Shown: piece after piece, positions 34,756 through 42,772 of the stretch
Position numbering within the stretch: the first letter of the stretch is position 1
Layout: every line of letters begins with the position of its first letter
Origin: Pseudobutyrivibrio ruminis
Lineage (GTDB): Bacteria > Bacillota > Clostridia > Lachnospirales > Lachnospiraceae
Reading direction: 5' to 3'
Length of the DNA: 64,000 bases
NCBI RefSeq assembly: GCF_015057245.1
Contig: NZ_SVET01000002.1
Coordinates: 186,001-250,000 of the forward strand
Notes under the pieces: model-generated
Database searches by the model: none
What the model saw: the letters and a program-made list of their open reading frames with translations, nothing else
What the model was told of the DNA's origin: nothing
Made by a program: the position numbers and the translations under genes

Positions 34756-34779
34756 AAGGCTCGTCATCTGACGAGCCTT
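34756..34779 (-). terminator. Terminator after the 34792-35289 gene
   Basis: Perfect 10-bp AAGGCTCGTC/GACGAGCCTT, 4-nt loop, then TTAGTGATT on the minus strand, 12 nt after the stop codon. Weak T run, so some transcript may reach the glycosyltransferases. Confidence 0.6.
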
Positions 34780-34791
34780 ACTTTATTTATA

Positions 34792-35289
34792 TTAATATGT
34801 TCCAATTACAAGTGGTCTGTACATTTCCTCTCCTTCCACGAGGCCCTCCACCTTGCCGAGGCAGCTATCAATCAAGCGATTAATTTCCTTGCTAACGATT
34901 AGCTTTTCGCCAGGTGCTTCAACCAAGCCTCTGAAGTCATATACATCGATACTTCTAATTTCGATTATTCTGTTTTCGATTTCACTTAAGATATCGCTGA
35001 GAACCATGTCGATTCTGGCTTTGTGATCCATAATCAATGCTGTGTCTCTTAAGTTCTCACTTATATCGTATATCATATTGCAGTACTTTTCAAACTTTTC
35101 AACGATGTCCGAGTAATCCATTCCCATGGATTCCAGGTACTCTCCCAATACTAAGGCTTTTTGCTGACATCCGATGAGCACCTGTAAATCTGCTGCGTCA
35201 TCGCCTGTACTTCCCTGTGCAAATCTATGGTTTGCTGTGTAAAGCTCTAATACCATTGTTAACATCTTGTTTCTTGTGAAATATGCCAT
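34792..35289 (-). CDS. Helical protein of unknown function next to flagellin
   Basis: 165 residues from the ATG at 35289 (SD GAGGTAAG; the frame is open 93 nt further up but without SD). Mostly alpha-helical, no membrane span; YFTRNKMLTMVLELYTANHR at the start. I recognise no family. Size, helicity and its place between flagellin and its glycosyltransferases would fit a flagellin-binding chaperone or export helper, but that is inference. Confidence 0.7.
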   Translation of the reverse strand: MAYFTRNKMLTMVLELYTANHRFAQGSTGDDAADLQVLIGCQQKALVLGEYLESMGMDYSDIVEKFEKYCNMIYDISENLRDTALIMDHKARIDMVLSDILSEIENRIIEIRSIDVYDFRGLVEAPGEKLIVSKEINRLIDSCLGKVEGLVEGEEMYRPLVIGTY

Positions 35290-35376
35290 ACGCCTTACCT
35301 CTATTCTATAAATCCCTCTTTCGAAGGAGTTGCAGTCGATTTTAAAGTTACTATTCAATTTTCTTTTTAAAATCAT

Positions 35377-35401
35377 CCCCACCCCTGTGAAAGAGGTGGG
35401 G
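35377..35401 (-). terminator. Hairpin after flagellin, probable leaky terminator
   Basis: CCCCACC/GGTGGGG with an 11-nt loop between fliC and the next gene. T run poor on the minus strand, consistent with partial readthrough that lowers downstream genes relative to flagellin. Confidence 0.5.
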
Positions 35402-35431
35402 ACATTTTATTTATGGTTTTCAAACCTTAGG

Positions 35432-36913
35432 TTACTGAAGAAGATTCATAACACCCTGTGTAGCCTGGTTAGCCTGAGCAAGCATTGACTGTCCTGCCTG
35501 CTGGAGGATGTTGTTCTTGCTGTACTCAACCATTGTGTCAGCCATATCTGTATCACGAATACGAGATTCTGCTGCTTCTGTGTTCTCAACTACGTTGTCG
35601 AGGTTCTTGATTGAGTGCTCTAATCTGTTCTGGATAGCACCAAGTTCTGCACGCTGTGCTGAAACTCTCTGGATTGCATCTGCGATAGCGTCGATTGCGT
35701 ATGTAGCTGCCTTACCAGTTGCATCGGAAACGTTAAGTCCGTTGATACCGATTGACTTAGAGTTCATAGCTTCGATGTTAACGTTAATCTTGTTTGACAT
35801 TGCAGCGTCAGCACCAACATGAAGGTTAAGTGTAAGTGAGTTCTGTACGTTTACGAAGCCCTTTGTAATTGAGAAGCTAATTGTCGTAGTTGTATTTGTA
35901 TCAACACCATTTGTCTGCTCTACTTCTCTTCTCTTCCATGTATAAGCATCGCCAGCTTTATCAACGTCAGCTGCGCCATCTGTTGCACCTACTGAAGAAG
36001 CTGCCTTAAGCTCGATAGCTACCATGTTATAAGCTGCTGATGCTGTGATAAGTGTTGCATTAGCCTTATCAATACCTGAGCCATCTGTTGCAAGCTGTGC
36101 AAACATTGTTACTTCGTTACCATTATATTTAAGAGTAGAACCTGCAACGATAAGGTTGTTAAGGTATCCGTTTGTTACTTTTGAGTTAGCTACATCTGAT
36201 GTTTTTCCATCAACGATTGTATATGTCTTTCCGTCGATTGAAATTGTATCACCAGCTGTTAAACTCCACTCATCTTCTGTATTTTCTTTGGTTTCATCAT
36301 GCTTATCTTCGAGGTGAAGCGCCTTTGCTGCCTCTTCCTTTGTCTTAGCACCGATTGTGTACTGTACGCCACCAATTGTATATTTCTCACCAGCTTCAAG
36401 AGATTCCATTGTAAATGTAGCTCTTGTTGTATTCTGTACTAATGTACCTTCAAGACCTGCATCATGAGCTGAAATGTACATCTTCTTAAGTCCGATATCA
36501 CCCTTTAATAAGAATGTCTCATTGAACTTTGTTGTAGATGCAATTCTATCGATTTCCTGTGTAAGCTGTGAAATTTCGTTTTGGATATCATCACGATCTG
36601 ACTCTGAGTTTGTTCCGTTAGCTGCCTGTACTGCTAACTCGTTCATTCTCTGGAGCATGTCGTGAACTTCTGTGAGGGCACCTTCAGCTGTCTGTACTGA
36701 TGAAACACCGTCAGATGCGTTTGTAGAAGCCTGGGTCAAACCACGAATCTGTTTTCTCATTTTCTCAGAAATTGAAAGTCCAGCTGCATCATCTGCTGCT
36801 CTGTTGATTTTATATCCAGATGAAAGCTTCTCTGTACTCTTTGACTGAGAATCAGTTGTAATGTTCAATGTTCTTGAAGCATTAGCTGCCTGCATGTTGT
36901 GTTGTACTACCAT
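35432..36913 (-). CDS. fliC: Flagellin
   Basis: 493 residues from the ATG at 36913 (SD GGAGG 8 nt upstream). N-terminal D0/D1: NMQAANASRTLNITTDSQSK, LSSGYKINRAADDAAGLSIS, RMNELAVQAANGTNSESDRD; C-terminal D1/D0: SAQRAELGAIQNRLEHSIKN, ESRIRDTDMADTMVEYSKNN, ILQQAGQSMLAQANQ. The central 250 residues are a variable surface domain rich in Thr/Ser/Asn, likely glycosylated. Polymerises into the filament after export with FliS. Transcribed from a sigma-28 promoter with a leader of about 160 nt carrying CsrA-type sites. The symbol hag is used in Bacillus. Confidence 0.97.
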   Translation of the reverse strand: MVVQHNMQAANASRTLNITTDSQSKSTEKLSSGYKINRAADDAAGLSISEKMRKQIRGLTQASTNASDGVSSVQTAEGALTEVHDMLQRMNELAVQAANGTNSESDRDDIQNEISQLTQEIDRIASTTKFNETFLLKGDIGLKKMYISAHDAGLEGTLVQNTTRATFTMESLEAGEKYTIGGVQYTIGAKTKEEAAKALHLEDKHDETKENTEDEWSLTAGDTISIDGKTYTIVDGKTSDVANSKVTNGYLNNLIVAGSTLKYNGNEVTMFAQLATDGSGIDKANATLITASAAYNMVAIELKAASSVGATDGAADVDKAGDAYTWKRREVEQTNGVDTNTTTTISFSITKGFVNVQNSLTLNLHVGADAAMSNKINVNIEAMNSKSIGINGLNVSDATGKAATYAIDAIADAIQRVSAQRAELGAIQNRLEHSIKNLDNVVENTEAAESRIRDTDMADTMVEYSKNNILQQAGQSMLAQANQATQGVMNLLQ

Positions 36914-36921
36914 AATAAATT

Positions 36922-36990
36922 CCTCCATGAGATTCTGCTAAATCCTTTTAGCATTTAAATCCGTTTTTTGTGATAGCCCAACATCCGTGT
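36922..36990 (-). promoter_or_regulatory. CsrA-type binding sites in the flagellin leader
   Basis: Three GGA sites in the leader. (1) ACACGGATGT at 36990-36981, 9 of 10 to the CsrA core consensus, with GGA in the loop of a small hairpin. (2) A perfect 7-bp TGCTAAA/TTTAGCA hairpin (36936-36953) whose whole loop is AGGA. (3) The SD itself, GGAGG (36926-36922). Same layout as the Bacillus hag leader (one distal hairpin site and one over the SD), which CsrA represses unless bound by FliW. Confidence 0.7.
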
Positions 36991-37080
36991 CTGGCCTGGT
37001 TATTAAATTTGATTTTTAAAAAGATTCGAATTCGATTTGTAAGGTAAAGTTTTTGTGTTCAATTGTTCCTTACACCTTAT

Positions 37081-37107
37081 TTATCGTTCTGGGGCAAAAA
37101 AACTTTA
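37081..37107 (-). promoter_or_regulatory. Sigma-28 promoter of flagellin
   Basis: On the minus strand TAAA (37107-37104), exactly 15 bp, AACGATAA (37088-37081); sigma-D consensus is TAAA-N15-GCCGATAT. Confidence 0.8.
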
Positions 37108-37332
37108 CCCCTTTAAGCAAAAAATTTTAATTTTGTTCCAATTTTCTTATTTTTTGTGCAATAGAAAAAAGTCCCTGAGCCCTTGATTTTACTGGGTTCT
37201 TGAGACTTTTATTTTTGTTAAAATTTATAACAAAATTTTTGTAAAATTTGCTATAAATTCTATTATATTCTCATAATTTGTAGGTAAATTGGCGGGATTT
37301 GGAAGGGGAATTTGAGGGTGTTTCACCCTTAT
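37108..37332. other. AT-rich gap upstream of the flagellin promoter
   Basis: No gene. Contains the terminator at 37166-37210 and AT-rich sequence with a TTTTTGTTAAAATTT-type inverted repeat near 37211-37250. Confidence 0.6.
37166..37210 (-). terminator. Terminator of the flaG-fliD-fliS-fliT-like transcript
   Basis: Long imperfect stem (AAAAGTC, GGGTT arms) of about 15 bp, followed on the minus strand by TTTTTTC. It lies some 120 nt after the 37333 stop codon. Confidence 0.7.
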
Positions 37333-37815
37333 TTATTTTTTCTTATCCAAAAAAGCTGGGTCGGCGGTGGTTCGTGGGCTCATCATGTGCTTGTAGTATG
37401 ATGAAACAACATCGCCGGATCTTTTGATTTCGCGGGCTTCTTTTTTTACATTGGCGAAGCGAGTTTTGGCGTACTCTTTGTTGCGATATTCTGTAGCCTC
37501 CACATCTGCTGTAAGGTCTGTGACCTTTTTGATGAGCTCCTGCATAAGCTTGATTTCATCTGCATATGAAGCGCGGTCCTCGTCCAGGATTGCCTTCACT
37601 CTGTTGAACAGCTGCTGGAAGCCATCGTCAAGCATCACGATTCTATCGATGAGCTCAGCCTTCATGTTCATGTTTTTCTCTAAATCGTCTGGAGTGGAAT
37701 TAGGATCCTTAAGAATGGCTTCCTGTTCCTTGTTTCTAATAAGAAGAACTCTAAGAATATCTGCCTTCTTTTCCAGCGACTCTCTAAGCATTATTACGTA
37801 ATCTCTGTTATCCAT
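37333..37815 (-). CDS. FliT-like flagellar protein (probable export chaperone)
   Basis: 160 residues, all helical with coiled-coil pattern (ELIKKVTDLTADVEATEYRN) and a Lys-rich end. No membrane span. Its place directly after fliS is that of fliT-type chaperones, which bind FliD; FlgN-like folds are also compatible, but a clear FlgN is encoded at 48296. SD TAGGAGGG. Confidence 0.65.
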   Translation of the reverse strand: MDNRDYVIMLRESLEKKADILRVLLIRNKEQEAILKDPNSTPDDLEKNMNMKAELIDRIVMLDDGFQQLFNRVKAILDEDRASYADEIKLMQELIKKVTDLTADVEATEYRNKEYAKTRFANVKKEAREIKRSGDVVSSYYKHMMSPRTTADPAFLDKKK

Positions 37816-37875
37816 GGTTCCCTCCTAGACTTTATCTTGAGCGCAAGTGTATAGCTTACCCTCCACATAAAGACA

Positions 37876-37893
37876 GCCCCTCGTGTGAGGGGC
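37876..37893 (-). terminator. Hairpin between fliS and the fliT-like gene
   Basis: GCCCCTC/GAGGGGC, 4-nt loop, about 7 nt after the fliS stop on the minus strand, then TGTCTTTATG. May attenuate or protect the upstream message. Confidence 0.45.
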
Positions 37894-37899
37894 CATCCT

Positions 37900-38313
37900 T
37901 TAACCTGCTATATTTGTTGAAGTACCGTCTAGCTTCTTGCCGTTGGCGGTGAGCTTCATTACATCCTTCCAAGTATCTCGCATTGTTCGAAGGTGCTTAA
38001 GCACTTCCTCGAGCTGTGCTGGGTCCTTGGTGATCATGGCATGTCTCAAGCAGCTCCTAAGATAAGTATACACTGCATGGAAATCCTTTGCCACAGGATA
38101 TTTCTCATCGAGAGTCAATTCAAACTCTTCGATAATTCTATCTGTCTTTCTGATATTGATGTGTGCTTTCTCAATATCGTGATTCTCGCAAGCTACGATT
38201 GCTATGTTACAAAACTTGATTGCTCCTTCATATAGCATCAATGTTAACTCAGCAGGGCTAGCTGTAAGTATTCTGTTTTTTGCGTATGCATCATAACCAT
38301 TTGTTGGTGTCAT
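37900..38313 (-). CDS. fliS: Flagellin chaperone FliS
   Basis: 137 residues, normal. ILTASPAELTLMLYEGAIKF at residues 15-35 is the FliS signature. Cytosolic chaperone that keeps flagellin monomeric and delivers it to the export gate; in Bacillus it also sharpens FliW-CsrA signalling. It follows fliD by 39 bp. SD TTGGAGG. Confidence 0.95.
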   Translation of the reverse strand: MTPTNGYDAYAKNRILTASPAELTLMLYEGAIKFCNIAIVACENHDIEKAHINIRKTDRIIEEFELTLDEKYPVAKDFHAVYTYLRSCLRHAMITKDPAQLEEVLKHLRTMRDTWKDVMKLTANGKKLDGTSTNIAG

Positions 38314-38352
38314 AGTACCGCCTCCAAAAATCTAATATTGTATTACTTACTA

Positions 38353-40824
38353 TCAACCACCTAATAGTGATGATATTGAAGAAGAATTGCTTTGTAATGT
38401 AGCCAACGCAGACTCCATTGCGGCAAATTTCTTATAATAAGCGTCTTCCATGTCCTGAACACGATCAGTCCATGTCTTAATCAATGAGCTGTAGTTCGAG
38501 TACTCAGATGCCATTTCCTTGTCATTGTAAACAGTGTAAACAGATTTAACTGCTGTAGATTTCATCTTTTCATCCAGCGACTTGTAAAGGCCAGATGTTA
38601 CCTGCTTAAGGAATTCTATAACTCTATCTGGGTCTGATGCTAAGGCTGCGCGGAGCTTTTCTTCATTACCAGATGTCTTGCTATCCTCTGAGTCACCATC
38701 GATATGGTATGCATAGCCTTCGTTCTTTTCTGCATTTAATGTACCAAGTGTATGGATGCCGAATGTAGACCATGATAATTTCTCACCATTTACCTCATAC
38801 ACTGACATCATCGACATTGTCATTGCAGAAATGATACCGCTCAAACTTGTATCTCTACGAAGAAGCGAATCCTTAATCTTCTGCTCCCACTTCTCGATTT
38901 CTGTCTCAGACATCTCTGCCTTTTCATCATCTGTAAGTGGTTCGTAGTCCTTTGCAGAATCTGCATTGTAAAGCTTCTGCATCTCGTTCATCAAGTTGTT
39001 ATATGATGTAAGGAAATCCTTTACCTTGTCATAGAGAGCATCTGTATCATTTGCAACTGTAACAGATATTGCATCTGGAGTCGTCGCCATCGCCTCAATT
39101 GTAAGACCATTTACAGTGATTGAATTTGTATTGGATGTATAAGTAACGCCGTTTAATTCGATACTTGCATCCTGCCCTTTAACTTTTGTTGCAGTATTTG
39201 AGTTATCAAGCTCCATATTTCCTGCTGTAACATTAGCAGCCAAATCTACTCTGTAGAATACACTCTGGACTAACTCAAGGTTATCGCTCTGAATCCAGAA
39301 GTCGCTGTAGCTACTATCATAAGCTGAATTCTTTACACCAAAATTAGTTTCTACATATTCCTTCCACTTTTGGTTTGTTGGGTCAGCTAATGCAGCATCA
39401 AGTTGCTCCTGAGCAGCCTGCATTTTAGCAGATCTGATTGCGATTTCTTCTGATGTAGTAGCCGGAAGAGCTTTTGCCTCAGCTACTGCCACATACCCAT
39501 CTCTGATTTCATTGATAGACTTTGAAATCTCCTGATATGTTGCATCATTAGAAATATCATATGTTGATTTAGAATAAATCTGCTTTGCCAATGCTTCTAA
39601 TTTATCAGAGTCACCAGCAATCTCAGACCAATCTATTTCGCCATCAGTACCAAACTTCAATACTTGAATTCCAGCATCTGTGGTCTCTGTCTTGTACACT
39701 TCCCCTGCAAATGTCTTGTTCAGATAATCTCTGAGGGCAACAACATCTTCATCTGTACTGTCACCTATTTCTGCAAGCAACTCTTTCCAGCCCTCAAGAT
39801 TCTTCTGGAATGAGTACTCTTTTTTATCGTCCCCTTCGCCAACCGAGAACTTAAGAGTTCTTGTAATAGCCGTACTCTTTGTTCCTGTTGTGTCGTATGT
39901 TGCAGAGTTATAAAGCTTTGTAGCTAATGTAGATAAATCGTCCTCTGAAATAGTCGACCAATCTACTGCGCCAAATTTATCAGTATCGCTTGCGATATAT
40001 GAAACAATTTCATCATACTCAGTGTTTGCTGTAGCTGATGAATCATTTTTATATTCCTTGATTTTTGCTAACAGACTCTTTGTATCTGACAGGTCATAGT
40101 AATTTTTTGCAGTTGTAAAATCAAAGAGCTTCTTAGCCAAAGTGCTGCTGGTGCTTTTAGTGATATCCTCAATTTCAGTGTTAGACATCAATCCCAGCTT
40201 ATTTAACACGCTAAGTCCCTGTGAACTATTTGCAGAAATAGAGAAATCACCTTCCTTACCAGACGTTTTGGAACTGATAAAGAAACGCTGATTCTTCTCA
40301 TCGAAATTGGCAATAACTCCAGCTTCATTAAGCTTATTTACAAACTGATTGATAGTCATAGAGCTATCGATCTCGATGTTTGTAGTCTTAGTACCTGTTC
40401 TTACAGCGATACTTGCTTTATCTAATGCATTGCTGTTCTTTATTCCAAGTGAAACCATAGTTGATGAGCCAGTAACTGATCCATCAAGCTCTCCACCTGT
40501 GATAAAAGCAGTCTTTGCAAGCTCTGTAATTTTAAGTGTCTGCGTACCATTAATAGCGCTACCACTGGCTGTTGCTGTAGCCTTAGAAGTATCGCTAACT
40601 GTAGTCTTTTTTGCTGTATAGTTTGAAGAATAGCGCATAGTACCAACGCTAGTGTACAAACTATATACTTTACTATTAAGGGTGCTCCAAGCTTCCTGTT
40701 TCCATGAGAGCTTTGTCTGTGCCTTTACATATTTGTCCTTCTTGTAACTGTATGCAGATACGAGGGCACCTACAATCGCCTCGGTGTCTAAGCCCGAAGC
40801 CAAACCAGATAATCTAATAGGCAT
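38353..40824 (-). CDS. fliD: Flagellar cap protein FliD, enlarged
   Basis: 823 residues, longer than most FliD (about 450-700). N-terminus IRLSGLASGLDTEAIVGALV and C-terminal coiled coil (about 750-823, ending SNSSSISSLLGG) are typical of FliD. The extra length lies at about 215-500, where a unit is repeated: FGAVDWSTISEDDLSTLATK and FGTDGEIDWSEIAGDSDKLE, each followed by a YxSxTYD stretch. It caps the filament and folds incoming flagellin. SD ATAGGAGG; 11 bp after flaG. Confidence 0.95.
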   Translation of the reverse strand: MPIRLSGLASGLDTEAIVGALVSAYSYKKDKYVKAQTKLSWKQEAWSTLNSKVYSLYTSVGTMRYSSNYTAKKTTVSDTSKATATASGSAINGTQTLKITELAKTAFITGGELDGSVTGSSTMVSLGIKNSNALDKASIAVRTGTKTTNIEIDSSMTINQFVNKLNEAGVIANFDEKNQRFFISSKTSGKEGDFSISANSSQGLSVLNKLGLMSNTEIEDITKSTSSTLAKKLFDFTTAKNYYDLSDTKSLLAKIKEYKNDSSATANTEYDEIVSYIASDTDKFGAVDWSTISEDDLSTLATKLYNSATYDTTGTKSTAITRTLKFSVGEGDDKKEYSFQKNLEGWKELLAEIGDSTDEDVVALRDYLNKTFAGEVYKTETTDAGIQVLKFGTDGEIDWSEIAGDSDKLEALAKQIYSKSTYDISNDATYQEISKSINEIRDGYVAVAEAKALPATTSEEIAIRSAKMQAAQEQLDAALADPTNQKWKEYVETNFGVKNSAYDSSYSDFWIQSDNLELVQSVFYRVDLAANVTAGNMELDNSNTATKVKGQDASIELNGVTYTSNTNSITVNGLTIEAMATTPDAISVTVANDTDALYDKVKDFLTSYNNLMNEMQKLYNADSAKDYEPLTDDEKAEMSETEIEKWEQKIKDSLLRRDTSLSGIISAMTMSMMSVYEVNGEKLSWSTFGIHTLGTLNAEKNEGYAYHIDGDSEDSKTSGNEEKLRAALASDPDRVIEFLKQVTSGLYKSLDEKMKSTAVKSVYTVYNDKEMASEYSNYSSLIKTWTDRVQDMEDAYYKKFAAMESALATLQSNSSSISSLLGG

Positions 40825-40835
40825 AACCCTACCTC

Positions 40836-41261
40836 CTATCTCTTTTCATCGACCATGATTCCTGCAAGCTCCCATGCCTTTGCAATAAGGTCAAGTGTCT
40901 GCTCTGCTGGGAATTCCTTAATGACTTCCTTTGTCCTTTTGTCGACCATCTTAATCATTACGCGATTTGTTCCCTCATGGATACCAAATACAGCCTCTGC
41001 ATTTCCTTGTGCAGAATTAATTTTTTCTACAGCTTCTTTCAAAGAAGAAGATGCCTGCTTAGAAGAATTTTCCTCATCTTCGATTTCAGGGTTTATAGAA
41101 TAGTTTCTATTCTCAAATTCAGCAGCTTTGCTTTCTTTTACAGCAGCTGAAAAATCAACTATAGCATTATCTTTTTGCACTGCTTGTGCTGGCGCCGCTT
41201 TTGCTGAACTTCCCTGTCCCTGGTAGTTGCTAACTGCACTACTTACTTCGCCTATTTTCAT
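40836..41261 (-). CDS. flaG: FlaG-family flagellar protein
   Basis: 141 residues from the ATG at 41261 (SD AAGGAGG). C-terminal FlaG domain (about 65-141): NRVMIKMVDKRTKEVIKEFP and TLDLIAKAWELAGIMVDEKR. N-terminal half is disordered. FlaG is linked to filament length in other bacteria. First gene of flaG-fliD-fliS-fliT-like. Confidence 0.92.
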   Translation of the reverse strand: MKIGEVSSAVSNYQGQGSSAKAAPAQAVQKDNAIVDFSAAVKESKAAEFENRNYSINPEIEDEENSSKQASSSLKEAVEKINSAQGNAEAVFGIHEGTNRVMIKMVDKRTKEVIKEFPAEQTLDLIAKAWELAGIMVDEKR

Positions 41262-41321
41262 TGTTTTCCTCCTTACGCCCAAGGGAATTTAGTCCCATTC
41301 TAAACTCCGTTTGGACAATAT

Positions 41322-41333
41322 ACATCCTTGTAC
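41322..41333 (-). promoter_or_regulatory. Exact CsrA consensus site in the flaG leader
   Basis: On the minus strand GTACAAGGATGT, matching the in vitro selected CsrA consensus RUACARGGAUGU at all 12 positions, with TACA/TGTA able to pair and leave AGGA as the loop. It lies about 25 nt into the predicted transcript and 60 nt before the ATG. Confidence 0.7.
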
Positions 41334-41362
41334 TATGGGAAATTATTAGTTTTCTAATTGCT

Positions 41363-41390
41363 ATATCGACCGGTGGGATATTAAAGTTTA
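41363..41390 (-). promoter_or_regulatory. Sigma-28 promoter of flaG-fliD-fliS
   Basis: On the minus strand TAAA (41390-41387), 16 bp, GTCGATAT (41370-41363); 7 of 8 to GCCGATAT. Confidence 0.75.
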
Positions 41391-41534
41391 TAGAGATTTT
41401 AAAAAATTTTCTTTTTTCTTAGAAAAGAATGATGATGTTCTGATGTGTGCTTTCAATTGATGGGCTTTTTGATAGCCTTTGGGGTAGCTCTTTGATGAGG
41501 TTTTTAATGATTTGCTGGCGACATAGGGCGTGAG
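41391..41534. other. Gene-free stretch between flaG promoter and array 2
   Basis: No gene or clear signal. AT-rich near 41395-41430, more mixed near 41460-41530. Together with array 2 and the csrA terminator it makes an 819-bp gap between flaG and csrA. Confidence 0.5.
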
Positions 41535-41899
41535 TTAAGTGAATTTCATCATTTTCAAATTTCACTTATATAATTCTCGGGTGAAAGTTAAGTGGTTTTT
41601 CTATTTGGATTATTTCCACTTAAAAGTCCAACTTGCCGTTAAGTGTATTTATAATTATTTTTAAATTTACTTAACTTTTCAGTCCCAATTCTTAGGCTAC
41701 TTAAGTTTATTCTGAAGAATGTCAGATTCACTTAACTCAATCCCATGATTATTTAAGTGAAAATATACTTGCCAAAAATAAACTTAACTTTAATTCAAAT
41801 TATTTAACCTATTTTAAGTTTATTTATATTTTTCTAGAATAAACTTAACCGCACTACGACTTTTTAAGTGAAAAACATCCATAATAATTTTTCACTTAA
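41535..41899. repeat. Array 2: seven palindromic units with TTAAGTG/CACTTAA ends
   Basis: Units 41535-41569, 41588-41623, 41639-41674, 41701-41735, 41753-41787, 41814-41848 and 41864-41899, each 35-36 bp. Each starts TTAAGT and ends ACTTAA (the first ends ACTTAT). Arms covary: GTGG/CCAC in unit 2, GTTTATT/AATAAAC in unit 6, GTGAAAAA/TTTTTCAC in unit 7. Gaps are 15-18 bp, or 26 bp (twice). Cores and spacers are unrelated. Same geometry as array 1 (25119-25407) with different arms. Lies between csrA and the flaG promoter. Confidence 0.85.
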
Positions 41900-42043
41900 C
41901 AATTCCAAGCACTATTCAAAAATCTATGCCCTTATAATGCACCAAGTTTTCATTTTTGTCACTCTACTTTTGGTAGAATGCTATATTTAGGCCTTTTTAA
42001 ATAAAGACTTCTCCGCAGGAGAAATTTCCTACTAAAATAAAAA
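41900..42043. other. Tail of the gap downstream of csrA
   Basis: Holds a short TTCTCC/GGAGAA hairpin at about 42008-42023 that may act as a second stop for csrA transcripts. No gene. Confidence 0.5.
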
Positions 42044-42069
42044 AATCCAGCAACCGCAGTTGCTGGATT
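42044..42069 (-). terminator. Terminator of the flgM-csrA operon
   Basis: AATCCAGCAA/TTGCTGGATT with 6-nt loop, then TTTTTTATTTT on the minus strand, about 12 nt after the csrA stop codon. Confidence 0.9.
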
Positions 42070-42080
42070 TATCCTTATTA

Positions 42081-42302
42081 CTAAAGTAAATTCTTGAGTG
42101 CTTCCAGGTCGTCCATGCTGATTGCCTGTGCTTCCTCGTTTTCTTTTTGAATTTCTAAGTATACTTCTTTTCTGTAGATAGATACTTCCTTTGGAGCTGA
42201 AATACCGATCTTTACCTGATCACCGCGAACCTCAAGGACTGTAATCTCGATGTTGTTGTTGATCATGATAGCGTCGCCTGTTTTTCTTGTTAATGCCAAC
42301 AT
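42081..42302 (-). CDS. csrA: Carbon storage regulator CsrA
   Basis: 73 residues: MLALTRKTGDAIMINNNIEI and VKIGISAPKEVSIYRKEVYL are the RNA-binding beta-strand signatures, complete. Binds GGA-containing hairpins and blocks translation, classically of flagellin. Starts 2 bp after fliW. Its own SD region reads GGAAAGGATGG, itself a possible CsrA site. Confidence 0.97.
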   Translation of the reverse strand: MLALTRKTGDAIMINNNIEITVLEVRGDQVKIGISAPKEVSIYRKEVYLEIQKENEEAQAISMDDLEALKNLL

Positions 42303-42304
42303 CG

Positions 42305-42757
42305 TTACTCACCATCCTTTCCATGTATTGCGTCATGAATAAGGTAGCGTACTGGCTCATTGCCCTCGATGATAATCTGGTCACCGATGTTTGTGTCTGT
42401 ATTGATGATGATAGGTGCCTTAAGATTAATCGATGCTTCCTTAGGGTTCTTTGGTACTCTGACTGTGACAAGCATGTAAGTATTGTCTGCTGTGAGCTCG
42501 CCAAGCTGCTCAAGTGCATCAACGTTGAGCTCAGGTGCATAGTCTGGCTTAACCACGTGAGGCAGCATTACTGGCATAGCAAAGTCTGTCTCATCAAGTG
42601 ACTGAAGCCACATGATATTACCTTTGTCTTTCTTCTCTTCGTCGAAAATGAGTGTGTATCTCTTCATGTCTGGGAAACCAATAAGACCATGGATGAGATT
42701 GATGATTTTTTCTTCTGCAATTTCAATTTCGCCGAACAGTCTAGTTTTTACCTGCAT
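42305..42757 (-). CDS. fliW: Flagellar assembly factor FliW
   Basis: 150 residues, normal. IINLIHGLIGFPDMKRYTLI and PVMLPHVVKPDYAPEL mark the family. FliW binds either flagellin or CsrA; when flagellin is exported, free FliW sequesters CsrA and flagellin is translated. Adjacent to csrA as in Bacillus. SD AAGGAGAAGGG. Confidence 0.96.
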   Translation of the reverse strand: MQVKTRLFGEIEIAEEKIINLIHGLIGFPDMKRYTLIFDEEKKDKGNIMWLQSLDETDFAMPVMLPHVVKPDYAPELNVDALEQLGELTADNTYMLVTVRVPKNPKEASINLKAPIIINTDTNIGDQIIIEGNEPVRYLIHDAIHGKDGE

Positions 42758-42772
42758 TATCCCTTCTCCTTT

